A stretch of DNA of 64,000 nucleotides from Henriciella pelagia (GTDB lineage: Bacteria; Pseudomonadota; Alphaproteobacteria; Caulobacterales; Hyphomonadaceae). The position numbers and the translations under genes are program-made. The DNA lies in the NCBI RefSeq assembly GCF_002088945.1, contig NZ_NCSU01000014.1:1-64000 (forward strand). The letters run 5' to 3'. Under the pieces are notes generated by a model. The model was given only the letters and a program-made list of their open reading frames with translations, did not search any database and had not been told where the DNA came from. This document shows, in pieces, positions 52,930 through 62,207 of this stretch (the first letter of the stretch is position 1; each line of letters begins with the position of its first letter).

Positions 52930-54030
52930 ATGCGCATTGGCACCCCCAAAGAACTCAAGAATCGCGAATACCGGGTTGGCCTGACGCCTCAAGGGGCTCA
53001 GGAACTGGTCCGCTCAGGCCACACCGTATTTGTTGAGACGAATGCTGGCGCCGCAGTCGGCTTTGCCGATGAGATGTATCAGGAGGCCGGCTGCGTGATC
53101 GCACCTGACGCAGACGCACTGTTTGAAAACTCTGACCTCATTGTGAAGGTCAAGGAGCCTCAACCTGTAGAAATCGCGCGCCTTCAACCCCGGCAGACTT
53201 TGTTCACCTACCTCCATCTTGCGCCGGATCCCGAACAAACCCGCGGCCTGATGAAATCTGGCGCAACTTGCATTGCTTACGAGACCGTTACGGACCGGTT
53301 CAACCGCCTCCCCCTTCTTACCCCGATGAGCGAAGTCGCAGGTCGGCTTTCCGTGCAGGCTGGCGCAAAGTATCTAGAGATTGCAAATGGGGGTTCGGGC
53401 ACACTGCTCGGCGGCGTGACCGGCGTGGCCCCAGGAAATGTCCTCGTCATCGGTGGCGGCGTCGCGGGCAAGAATGCGGCGGAAATGGCCATTGGCCTTG
53501 GGGCCAATGTCACCATCCTCGATACGTCGCTGGACCGCCTGCGCGAGCTCGACGAGATTTTTGATGGACGTGCCCGCTGCCTGTTCTCCACCTCCGCCGC
53601 GATCGAGAGCCATCTGAAAACCGCAGATCTGGTTATCGGCGCAGTTCTGCTTCCAGGGTCCACAGCACCGAAAGTTGTCAGTCGGGAACAGATTGCCCTG
53701 ATGAAACCAGGTTCAGTGGTTGTCGACATCGCGATCGATCAGGGCGGGTGTTTCGAGACAAGCCGACCGACAACACATGATGAACCGGTCTATTTCATCG
53801 ACGGCGTCTGTCACTACTGCGTCACCAACATGCCGGCCGCTGTCGCCCGGACCTCAACGATTGCGCTTTCAAACGCCACTTTGCCATTTGCTCTTGCGCT
53901 CGCAAACCAAGGCACCGACGCAGCGCTCGAAGCAAACCCGCACCTGGCAGCGGGTCTGAACATCAGGGCAGGAGAAATTACACATCCTGAAGTGCTCACA
54001 GCGATGAACGGTCAGCTCACTCCAGCCTGA
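52930..54030 (+). CDS. ald: Alanine dehydrogenase
   Basis: A 366-residue L-alanine dehydrogenase (family length about 370). MRIGTPKELKNREYRVGLTP carries the pyruvate-binding arginine; IVKVKEPQ and LFTYLHLA contain the catalytic lysine and histidine; VLVIGGGVAGKNAAEMAIGLGANVTILD is the NAD-binding Rossmann loop; YCVTNMPAAVARTST closes the active site. It interconverts L-alanine and pyruvate plus ammonium. In this position it can recycle the alanine produced by the upstream transaminase. The start at 52930 has GAGGA upstream and gives the family N-terminus; the gap to the porin stop is 55 nt. Confidence 0.93.
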   Translation: MRIGTPKELKNREYRVGLTPQGAQELVRSGHTVFVETNAGAAVGFADEMYQEAGCVIAPDADALFENSDLIVKVKEPQPVEIARLQPRQTLFTYLHLAPDPEQTRGLMKSGATCIAYETVTDRFNRLPLLTPMSEVAGRLSVQAGAKYLEIANGGSGTLLGGVTGVAPGNVLVIGGGVAGKNAAEMAIGLGANVTILDTSLDRLRELDEIFDGRARCLFSTSAAIESHLKTADLVIGAVLLPGSTAPKVVSREQIALMKPGSVVVDIAIDQGGCFETSRPTTHDEPVYFIDGVCHYCVTNMPAAVARTSTIALSNATLPFALALANQGTDAALEANPHLAAGLNIRAGEITHPEVLTAMNGQLTPA

Positions 54031-54215
54031 ACTATGGCTTCGAGCGTCATATCCAGCATCTCACCTGGAGAGTGCAGGAACAGCACAAGCGGCAGGAGCG
54101 TCTCGATATCCGGTCACTCACTTCGCAGACTGGCCGCCGACTCTCCAGTCCCGCTTGAAACGGTCCACCCGCGAATCCGTCCGGCCCGACGGTTCGATAA
54201 TTCACCGAGGAAATG

Positions 54216-54986
54216 ATGGTCCCTTACCGCCCGATCTTTGAGAGCACCCGTCGCAGATCAATGCACTGGATTGTCCTGACGGCGGCTGTGGCTTTCATGA
54301 CAAAAGCAGCCGATGCACAGCAATCATACGAATGGACCGTCGATGTCGCCGCGTCCTCTGCGGTGTTTGATCGTGGTGAGCAAATTGGAGGCGAGACTGT
54401 AGAGTTTAGTGCAGGCATGGAAGTCGCGCTTCCGAGCGCTTCCGTTTACACGTCTTTCTATCGCCTCCTGCCTGTTGGGAACGATCAGAAAGCATTCGAT
54501 GACGAAGCCGATTACGCCTTGGGAGTAATCATAAATGGCGATGCCATGATTGCCGACCTCTCCGCCAATCTGCTGACTTATCCTGGTGAGAGTGCAGAGC
54601 ACAGTCTGGAATTGCTGGGCATCTTCAATTTTGATGCGCCACTCGCCCCCGGTGTCATTGCCTTCCATGATGTGGAATTCGAAGACTGGGGGCTTGAAGC
54701 ATTCGTCGAGCCAAGCTGGAACACCGGCGACTGGACACACCATGTGCTGCTACGCGCTGGTTTCGTCAGTCCCGGAGACATATCAGCGACTCGTTCTTAT
54801 GTCGGCATGGAACTGGGTACGTCGAGATTGATTTCAGACACGATCGAGCTTGGACTGTTTGCGCGCGCCGACGCCGATAACCGTTCTTCCTTCGTACGCG
54901 ATATCGAAAATGGTGCGGCGACACGTATGCGAAGCACAGGCGTGGCCGCTGGTATAAGTTTGTCCGTCAGTGGTTCAGCTGGTTGA
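54216..54986 (+). CDS. Secreted or outer-membrane hypothetical protein
   Basis: A 256-residue exported protein. A signal sequence ends AADAQ (about residue 35 from this start, or 20 from the internal ATG at 54261). The rest alternates polar and hydrophobic residues in strand-like segments with acidic loops, for example EWTVDVAASSAVFDRGEQIGG, ASVYTSFYRLLPVG and ADYALGVIINGDAMIADLSANLL, resembling TorF-type small porin proteins, but I cannot assign it. GAGG lies 5-6 nt before 54216. It follows ald by 185 nt, with no clear terminator between. Confidence 0.6.
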   Translation: MVPYRPIFESTRRRSMHWIVLTAAVAFMTKAADAQQSYEWTVDVAASSAVFDRGEQIGGETVEFSAGMEVALPSASVYTSFYRLLPVGNDQKAFDDEADYALGVIINGDAMIADLSANLLTYPGESAEHSLELLGIFNFDAPLAPGVIAFHDVEFEDWGLEAFVEPSWNTGDWTHHVLLRAGFVSPGDISATRSYVGMELGTSRLISDTIELGLFARADADNRSSFVRDIENGAATRMRSTGVAAGISLSVSGSAG

Positions 54987-55342
54987 TCTGAGGTCAGTTT
55001 TCATCGCAGATCCAACCATTCTCGAGTGTCATCGCCAGGCATAGATAGTGGCCAGACTGTAGAATGTGAGTCCGGCGGCCTCGCTCATGTAACGGTGGAG
55101 GGTCCGCCCTGACGCTGATGGAAATCGTACTGCATCGTATGAAGAAGCTCATGCCCTCAAGCACCAATGGACGAGTTCTCAGTGCACACGGGACGCAAAC
55201 CAAGCCTGATCAGCCCTTGTCCGGTCAGATCAACGAAAGACCAAATCGCAGACGTCAGCCCCCTGATCCTGCAGGGTGACAAGAGTGCAAGAACCGGCGA
55301 GCAACACTGCGTGAGCCCGTGTGCATGCTGGACCCGCCTTGT
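54987..55342. other. Intergenic region without a recognised gene
   Basis: About 356 nt between convergent units. Short frames on both strands have no domain signature or ribosome site. No GGTG-N9-CACC dyad or hairpin with a U-run was found by eye. Confidence 0.45.
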
Positions 55343-56098
55343 TCAAAAGGCGTATTTGCTTGGCGGGACGCCAAAGGTTTTCTGGAACATGGCGCAGAAT
55401 GCGCTCGGGCTTTCATATCCCACATCCATCGCCACTGAGGTCACCGGTGCCCCCGTGGACAAGAGAGAAATTGCTTCCAGAAGGCGGACCTGCTGGCGCC
55501 ACACCGCCACGCCCATACCTGTCTCCCGCTTGAAAGCGCGTGTGAAGGAACGACGGCTCATCCCGGCCATGGAGGCCCACTCATTCGTGTCACGCTGATC
55601 TGCAGGATCTTCCAGTATCTCCCGGCACACCCGCACCAGTCGCCGGTCATTCGGCATTGGCGCAGCATACGGAATCTTGCGGGAGTCGATGACCTCGCGG
55701 ATCAGCAGGCTCATCACCTGCTCATCGCGATCAGTCAGCTCGGCGTCGAGCGGGATCTGGGTAACCTCAATGATCAATGCCTTGAGAAGCTGGCTCACCT
55801 CGACGATGTGGCAATACGGTTCTCCACGCTCATATCTTGGATCGATGTATAGCGACCGAAGTGACACAGGCCCCCGGCACGACACCTCATGAGGGACACC
55901 GCTCGGAATCCACACAGCACGTTGCGGCGGTATCACATAACTTGTCGTGTCGGTTACGACGGACATCACGCCGGATGACGCGTAGAGAAGCTGTATCCGC
56001 TCATGTGAATGTTCGGGGTCCCTGAAGCCGGCAGGATATTCGTCTGCCAGGCCCACGACGGCTCTGCAATCCAGATCGATATCGACGGTGCTCTTCAT
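55343..56098 (-). CDS. AraC family transcriptional regulator
   Basis: A 251-residue regulator. The N-terminal cupin-like domain (EHSHERIQLLYASSGVMSV and YVIPPQRAVWIPSGVPHEV) binds an effector. The C-terminal double helix-turn-helix has WASMAGMSRRSFTRAFKRETGMGVAVWRQQVRLLEAI and the second HTH PVTSVAMDVGYESPSAFCAMFQKTFGVPPSKY, a near-consensus AraC signature. It lies 176 nt downstream of the third propeller/amidohydrolase on the same strand and may control it together with the siderophore receptor, which is inference from proximity. Confidence 0.9.
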   Translation of the reverse strand: MKSTVDIDLDCRAVVGLADEYPAGFRDPEHSHERIQLLYASSGVMSVVTDTTSYVIPPQRAVWIPSGVPHEVSCRGPVSLRSLYIDPRYERGEPYCHIVEVSQLLKALIIEVTQIPLDAELTDRDEQVMSLLIREVIDSRKIPYAAPMPNDRRLVRVCREILEDPADQRDTNEWASMAGMSRRSFTRAFKRETGMGVAVWRQQVRLLEAISLLSTGAPVTSVAMDVGYESPSAFCAMFQKTFGVPPSKYAF

Positions 56099-56274
56099 AT
56101 CAAGCTCATGTATTCTCGATGGGTCCAGTGATGATGCTGGTCAGAACTGATATGACAATTCAATGACGCGCGATTTGGCCCACTATAGACAATATATGAC
56201 CTGATCGCACGCAGATGGCCAAAAACACGCCGTCTGGTGCTGCTTTTTCAAGCACTGCCGAATTCACATGCCGG

Positions 56275-59200
56275 TTACTGCGTGCGCGTCAGCGGGCTTT
56301 CAACCAGGGTGTCGGCATCATAGAGATGACCGTCTTTCATGACCTGGACGACCGTCTCGATCGCGCGAATGTCCTGCGTAGGGTCGGCGTCGAGAACGAC
56401 GAGATCGGCGACCTTTCCGGGCACCAGGCTTCCAAGGGTCTCGTCGCGTGCAATTGTCTCCGCACTGCCCATTGTCGCAGCCCACAAAGCTTCAGCAGGG
56501 GTCCACCCCCCTTCCACATAGGCTTGCGTTTCCCAGATCGTGCCCAGGCCCGGAAGGTCACCATGTGCCCCAACCCCGACGCGCCCTCCCGCTTGCTGGA
56601 TACGGCGCGCACTGGCAGCGAAGGTCTGATACAGGTACTGCTCAGGATTGAGTTCCCCAGCGTCCGCGAATTCCCGCTGGATGAACCAGTCAGGGGCGAA
56701 GCGCGCATACTTGCTGTCGTCGAGCGGTTGACGTCTTGCAATGAAACTTGTGTCCGCCGGCTTGCCGCCATGCGTAATCATCAATGTAAGCGTGGCACTG
56801 GTACCGCTGCGTGCAAAAACCTCCGTCACATCCCGGTGCAGCACAGGCGGTGGCATGGCGTGTTCATTGCCCGAATAGCCATCAAGGATCTGGCTAAGCC
56901 CCAGCTTGTAGGAGAGCGCGCCTTCCGTCGTCGGCGTCATGCCGAGCTCGTTTGCGACCTGGGCAAACCACTGGCGCACGCGCCGGTTTCCCACGCGATA
57001 CTGTTTCAGGTTTCGAAGACGATAATGGTCCCGATAGCGTGTGAGAACGGCCTCCACCTGCTCCTTGGCGCGAAAGTCATTGAAGTCGAAAATTGCAGGG
57101 CCAGTCGTAAACAGCCTTGATCCCTCAACGTCGCCGGTCTCGATCAGGTCTTGATAGGTCAACATGTCGATCGTCAACGATGACGGGTCAAACAGCGTTG
57201 TAATGCCGAACGCCAGATTGGTCCGAAGGCCCCAGCTGTCGAGCTGAAGGACATCGCGCCGGATGTCAGCGACGTGATAGTGAGCGTCAATCAGACCGGG
57301 GATGATATAATGTCCTGAAAGGTCTATGCGTGGCACGTCATCATCCGCCTGAACTGTACCAGCAGCACCGAGAGCGACGATCTTGCCGTCCGCCAGGAGG
57401 ATGTCGGCGTTTGCCAGCGAGCGCTGAGGCTGGGTGCGGTCGTCCATCGGAAAAAGGGTTGCGCCCGTCAAAAGCACGGCACGCCCCGATTCGACGCGAG
57501 GCTTGCTGACGGTGATGGTTCTCACGTCCGGATAAGACGCTTCAACCGGCACTGAACGCTGCGATCCGGGACCTTCAGCCACAACCTCGTCTAAGGCCAC
57601 CCGGTAAATTGTCGAACCCACGGACCAGTAGATCGATGTCGCATCATTGCTCCAGCCAAAGTAATCGGCCCCGATATCTGTCAGTCTGAAATGGGCTGTC
57701 TTCGGCGCGCTCAGATTTACCGTTTCACCCGCTGTGTCCGCCACCCGGTACAGGTGAAGCTGCTGGGTGATCTGTGCGATCACCCATTTCCCGTCAGGTG
57801 ATACCCGCAAATCATCTGCCACTGCGGCGCCTTCGGCAAAGTACCAGTTCGGACCTTCCGCCTGTGTCACCAGGGTCCGCTTGCCCGTGTTCAGGTCGAC
57901 GGCCTCGACGCCCTTGTCGGAATTGATCATCACACGCGACGCGTCGGGCCCAAAGTGCGGTCGACCGCCAAGAACTCCGGACGTCAACGTTCTGGCTTGC
58001 CCGCTATCAAGCGAAAGATAGACAAGCTCCGCCTCGCGCAGCTGCCCATACTCCATATAAGTCTTGTGGCGGTCGCTTGTAGCGGATCGGACTACAATCA
58101 GCCCATTCCCGTCCTTCGTGAAGACCGGATGAGAATAAAAGGCATCTTCACGCGTAATCTGGGTCAGACCCGTGCCATCCCGATTGATGGTCCAGACCTG
58201 CCCCCCCTCCTCCTTCGTCCAGCTGACGAAGGCGATCTGCTCTCCAGTGCCAGACCAGGACGGGTGGTAGGTCGACGACAGGGCAGTCGTCAGCCGAAAC
58301 GGGTCGTTTTCCCCATGGAGGCTCGCCGTATAAACGTTTCCGAGCGCAGAAAATGCAATTGTGTCCCCATCTGGCGATAATGAGGGGGACATGAGCAGCC
58401 GCGCCTTAACCTCGCCGGTTGCCAGTGGAATCTGCTGACGCACGAGCGGACCGAGCGGCTGGTCCACCTCAGCGGTGAATGGAATCTCGACCGGTTCGGC
58501 ACCGGACAGCGGGTAGCGTTTCAGTCGGCCTTGCGCATTCGCGATGACAGCGCTGCCGTCTGGCAGAAAATCAAATCGTGGCACCGCATCGTGCCAGGCA
58601 CTCGCCTGAAGGGAGTCTGGATCAAGCTCGCCCAGTGTCCTGGTCTCACCGGACCCGAGAACCTTGAGCTTCAGAAACGTGCGATTGTCTTGCCGTTCGG
58701 CGAACGCAAGGTGCGTCCCATCTGGCGACAAGCGAGGCCGCATCGCAGGGTTGATCTCGCTGCCGGCAAGGGTCTGCTCTTCGCCTGTTTCAGCGTCTAT
58801 CGAAACGATGGTCCATGTGGCGAGTTGGTCGAACGCCACGTCGTCTGCGGACCTGGACGCGATAAAGTGGTCGCAGCCACCTGGATGAAACGTCGGGCCG
58901 AGGGAACTGAATGAGCGTGTGCTTTCCGTCCCGGATTTCTGCTTGTTCCAGGCCTCGCCCATCGATCCGGGCGCCGGGTCGAACTGCCAGAGCTCATATG
59001 AGTTGCGGTCAGACCAGTACCGGGACGCAATGATCCGGCTCCCGTCTGGCGACCATTCGGGAGATACCCAGACCGGATTGTCATCATAGTACGATATCTG
59101 TCGGGCGTTCCCGCCATCCGCATCCATTTTCCACAAATTCTCGGCACCAGACCGATCACTGATGAACAGGATGGTTTGTCCGTCGGGTGAGAAAACAGGT

Positions 59201-59589
59201 TGCGTGTCCAGCGCCAGGCCACGGGTCAACGCCTTTGCTTCACCGCCAGTGATCGGCAGAACATAAATGTCGCCCAGCATGTCGAAGACGATTGACTGGC
59301 CGTCGGGCGAGACATCGAGTGAAAGGTGCGTGCCCTCATTCGTTGTGAACGACACTCTCCGTGCCGCGTTCAGCGGCAATGTCTGGCCTGACCGGGCGAC
59401 CGGCATTGGTGGTTTTCCGGAAACGCCTGGTGTTTGCGTCAACTCCGGTTTCACGGGGCCGGCCGCGGAGGTCTGCGCCGGGAGCAGTCGCGGCGTACAA
59501 GCCAGAACTGTGGCCATGACAGCCCCGGCTAGTGCAGCGCATATTCCTGGAGACAAGCAGGCAGACCGGACGGATCGATGATCATTCAT
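56275..59589 (-). CDS. Beta-propeller/amidohydrolase fusion protein (paralogue C), exported
   Basis: A protein of about 1104 residues, the most diverged of three paralogues. The signal region (AALAGAVMATVLAC) suggests a lipoprotein. Propeller blades carry LSLDVSPDGQSIVFDMLGDIYVLP, PVFSPDGQTILF, PEWSPDGSRIIA; the amidohydrolase barrel has DAHYHVAD as HxH, LKQYR, NEHAMPP and GAHGD, ending GSLVPGKVADLVVLDADP. In the other two copies the corresponding sites read HGH and GSHGQ, so the metal pocket differs. The start is uncertain: 59589 is chosen, but ATG 59613 overlaps the receptor stop (TGATG) and would give coupled translation. Confidence 0.85.
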   Translation of the reverse strand: MNDHRSVRSACLSPGICAALAGAVMATVLACTPRLLPAQTSAAGPVKPELTQTPGVSGKPPMPVARSGQTLPLNAARRVSFTTNEGTHLSLDVSPDGQSIVFDMLGDIYVLPITGGEAKALTRGLALDTQPVFSPDGQTILFISDRSGAENLWKMDADGGNARQISYYDDNPVWVSPEWSPDGSRIIASRYWSDRNSYELWQFDPAPGSMGEAWNKQKSGTESTRSFSSLGPTFHPGGCDHFIASRSADDVAFDQLATWTIVSIDAETGEEQTLAGSEINPAMRPRLSPDGTHLAFAERQDNRTFLKLKVLGSGETRTLGELDPDSLQASAWHDAVPRFDFLPDGSAVIANAQGRLKRYPLSGAEPVEIPFTAEVDQPLGPLVRQQIPLATGEVKARLLMSPSLSPDGDTIAFSALGNVYTASLHGENDPFRLTTALSSTYHPSWSGTGEQIAFVSWTKEEGGQVWTINRDGTGLTQITREDAFYSHPVFTKDGNGLIVVRSATSDRHKTYMEYGQLREAELVYLSLDSGQARTLTSGVLGGRPHFGPDASRVMINSDKGVEAVDLNTGKRTLVTQAEGPNWYFAEGAAVADDLRVSPDGKWVIAQITQQLHLYRVADTAGETVNLSAPKTAHFRLTDIGADYFGWSNDATSIYWSVGSTIYRVALDEVVAEGPGSQRSVPVEASYPDVRTITVSKPRVESGRAVLLTGATLFPMDDRTQPQRSLANADILLADGKIVALGAAGTVQADDDVPRIDLSGHYIIPGLIDAHYHVADIRRDVLQLDSWGLRTNLAFGITTLFDPSSLTIDMLTYQDLIETGDVEGSRLFTTGPAIFDFNDFRAKEQVEAVLTRYRDHYRLRNLKQYRVGNRRVRQWFAQVANELGMTPTTEGALSYKLGLSQILDGYSGNEHAMPPPVLHRDVTEVFARSGTSATLTLMITHGGKPADTSFIARRQPLDDSKYARFAPDWFIQREFADAGELNPEQYLYQTFAASARRIQQAGGRVGVGAHGDLPGLGTIWETQAYVEGGWTPAEALWAATMGSAETIARDETLGSLVPGKVADLVVLDADPTQDIRAIETVVQVMKDGHLYDADTLVESPLTRTQ

Positions 59590-59612
59590 TCGGTCGGTCT
59601 GCCCTCTCATCA

Positions 59613-61793
59613 TCAGAACTTCTTGGTCACCGTTGCGATAACCTGCTGGCCTGCGCCGTAGGTACATCCGGCAGGCCCCGCACAGCGAGCAACATATTTC
59701 TCATCAAGAATGTTGGAGCCGTTCAAAGCAAAGCGCCAGTCCTGATAGTCGTACCGGACAATGGCATCAAACAGTGTGGACTCTTCACCGGTATACACAA
59801 CAGGGTTGAATGGGCCCGGCAGGGCCCCCTGGCTCTCGCTGGTATAGCGCACGCCAGCGCCAATCCCGAAGCCAGCAAGCAGTCCGTCCACGAATGAATA
59901 GTCCGCAAAGATAGACGCTTTGTTCTCCGGCGTCACCGGAAGGGGAGCGCCAACTTCCTGCGGCGTGGAGCTCTGGACAACTTCACTGTCCGTGTAGCTG
60001 TACGACGCATTGATGGAGAGCTGGTCATTGATCCGGCTGACCAGTTCGATCTCCGCACCTTGCACTTCCACCTCACCCGTCTGGGTACCGAACACAGGTG
60101 TGACGGAAGGCGACGTGCTGACCACGTTGGACTGCGTTATCTGGTAAACCGCACCGGTCAGGAGAAGCTCATACCCATCCGGCAGGCCACGCGCGTCGAA
60201 TTTGACACCCGCCTCGATCTGCTCGCCTTCGCTTGGCTCGAAGTCATTCCCGGTTACGGAGTCCGTTCCGATGACAGGCTCGAATGACGTTGCGTAGCTG
60301 ATGTACGGGGCGATGCCGCTCTCGAACACATAGTTGGCTCCGACCCGGTACGTAAACGCATCCTGCTCGGTTTCACCACCGGTTAAATTGTTTTCGATTG
60401 TGACGTCGTCATATCGACCACTCAGCGTGAAGAACAGATTTCCAAGGCCGATATGGTCCTGCACATAGAAGCCAGAATGCTGGAGCGTCTGATCATTGTA
60501 CGCGAACGAATAGCCTGGGGTGAGATCCGCAGGATAATCGTAGACCGGATTAAACAGGTCGATGGTGTCCGTACCGTAGAAAAAGCCGAAATCAGCAACA
60601 TTCTCTACCTCGCGGTAGTCATATCCCACGATGATGTCGTGCTTGATGTTGCCCGCATCGAAATCAATATCAAAGCGATTGTCGGTGGCGAAACTCTCGA
60701 CGCTTTCACGATAGGTGAAGTTCGACTGGAGAACCGTGCGGTAATCGTCCGGCACGCCGTCGAAGTCGTTATCGATAACACCTCCCGAACCGTAGATACC
60801 CGTCGGCGTGTCCTCGTCATAATCACTCAGTTTTGAGTTGGAAATGAACGTGACCATATCGTTGAAGGCGTGGCGGAACTCATAGCCAAGCCCCCACTGT
60901 TCGCGATCAAAGCGGTTTTCCGGATGCCCTAGATTGGTGGACGGGTCGATTTCACCAACCGGGTTCGGAAGGAGCGTGCCATAAACCGGCAGGAAGCCGT
61001 TGGTGTCGCCCATGACTTCATCGGACTGATAATAGCCGAGCAGCGTAAGTTCCGTATCTGAAGCAATATCCCAGGTCAGTGATGGCGCAAGCAGTTTGCG
61101 CTTTGCTGATACGTGGTCGCGCTCTGCGCCGCGGTCACGGATTAGGCCCGTCAGGCGAAAGCTGAGATCGTCTCCCAGCGGGGTCGTCATTGTACCGGCG
61201 AGCTGCTTGTAATCATCGGTACCGTATTTGACAGACAGCTCCCCACTGAACTCGTCTTCTGGCCGGCGAGTTGTCTGATTATAAAGACCGCCCGGAGGCG
61301 AATTGCCGTAAAGTGCTGCGGACGGTCCCTTCAGAACGTCGAAGGATTCAAACGCATAGAGGTCGAGTCCGACGCTGTAGATGGCGGTCGAAACCGGGGC
61401 GGCCAGACCGTCAATGTACTGTTTCGGCGTAAATCCGCGGACTGTAACGAAATCAAAGCGCAGGTCGGGACCGTAGTTTTCTCCGAAAACCCCGGACGTG
61501 TACCGGACAGCCTGCTGGGCGTCGATAAAGTTGAGAAGATCAATCTGATCGCGCGTGATCACCGAGACCGATTGCGGTGTTTCGATCAGGGCGATGTTGC
61601 TCTTGGTCGCGCTTTGTCCCTCGCGTGGGACAAAGTCAGGTGCGATGACATAGATCGTGTCCTGCACGCTTGTTTCATCATTATCGCTGTCGTCCTGCGC
61701 CATCGCCGCGGGCGCGGCCAGTGCGACGATCATCGTCGTTGCGAACAAAAATGCCCTTTTGCTCAATGGCTTAGTGTTTTGAATCAGTCTCAT
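59613..61793 (-). CDS. TonB-dependent siderophore receptor
   Basis: A 726-residue outer-membrane receptor with signal peptide ending AAPAAMAQ. The plug has SNIALIETPQSVSVITRDQIDLLNFID and VTVRGFTPKQYIDGL, then FDVLKGPSAALYGNSPPGGLYNQTTRRP, all typical of FhuA/FpvA-type ferric-siderophore receptors. The barrel has long YxxxxxDIxxDT-like strands and ends GAGQQVIATVTKKF with the outer-membrane phenylalanine. GAGGGG lies 5-6 nt before the ATG at 61793. The propeller/amidohydrolase gene follows at once, so a cleavage or processing enzyme is paired with the receptor. No Fur box was recognised upstream. Confidence 0.9.
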   Translation of the reverse strand: MRLIQNTKPLSKRAFLFATTMIVALAAPAAMAQDDSDNDETSVQDTIYVIAPDFVPREGQSATKSNIALIETPQSVSVITRDQIDLLNFIDAQQAVRYTSGVFGENYGPDLRFDFVTVRGFTPKQYIDGLAAPVSTAIYSVGLDLYAFESFDVLKGPSAALYGNSPPGGLYNQTTRRPEDEFSGELSVKYGTDDYKQLAGTMTTPLGDDLSFRLTGLIRDRGAERDHVSAKRKLLAPSLTWDIASDTELTLLGYYQSDEVMGDTNGFLPVYGTLLPNPVGEIDPSTNLGHPENRFDREQWGLGYEFRHAFNDMVTFISNSKLSDYDEDTPTGIYGSGGVIDNDFDGVPDDYRTVLQSNFTYRESVESFATDNRFDIDFDAGNIKHDIIVGYDYREVENVADFGFFYGTDTIDLFNPVYDYPADLTPGYSFAYNDQTLQHSGFYVQDHIGLGNLFFTLSGRYDDVTIENNLTGGETEQDAFTYRVGANYVFESGIAPYISYATSFEPVIGTDSVTGNDFEPSEGEQIEAGVKFDARGLPDGYELLLTGAVYQITQSNVVSTSPSVTPVFGTQTGEVEVQGAEIELVSRINDQLSINASYSYTDSEVVQSSTPQEVGAPLPVTPENKASIFADYSFVDGLLAGFGIGAGVRYTSESQGALPGPFNPVVYTGEESTLFDAIVRYDYQDWRFALNGSNILDEKYVARCAGPAGCTYGAGQQVIATVTKKF

Positions 61794-62207
61794 GATACCC
61801 CTCTCTATAAGCTTGCGCCACATGCCTCTCCTGTCATTAAAATGTAGCAGGGCTGTCCATCGCTGAATTTAGGCTTTGGGTCTCATAGTTCTCCTTTTTG
61901 GCCAATTCACCCGACTTGCAATCGTGCAAAATCCCGGACCGCGACCCATTCGCGCTAAATTTCGACCCGGTCAGGTAATGAACCGCCAGACTGATCTCGA
62001 TTATCCTTCAGATCGAAATCCGGGGGAAATCAGCACTATGGCGACGGCCCAATCCATACAGTACCGGCTCCTGCTCAGCCGCGCCTCGCAGGAATTTCCG
62101 CCGGACAAATCCACGCCACGGAGCCCCGGCCAGAAGCACCGAACACCAGCAATACATCGGGGCGCGTCAACGCCTCAAACCGTTATCCGTAAAGAAAAGA
62201 GACGTAC
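61794..62207. other. Divergent promoter region between TonB receptor and esterase operons
   Basis: About 414 nt that must hold both promoters. A 14-nt dyad, TTGCA-ATCG-TGCAA at 61916-61929, is the only operator-like element seen. A 111-codon plus-strand frame (61876-62211) has no domain and is judged noncoding. Confidence 0.5.
61916..61929. promoter_or_regulatory. TTGCA-N4-TGCAA palindrome
   Basis: A perfect 5-bp dyad with a 4-nt spacer, 122 nt upstream of the TonB receptor start. It could bind the AraC or another dimeric regulator; this is only position and symmetry. Confidence 0.35.

Noticed and set aside
54034-54216. 60-codon frame after alanine dehydrogenase
   Set aside because: Serine/arginine-rich composition with no ribosome site or motif; more likely a spacer.
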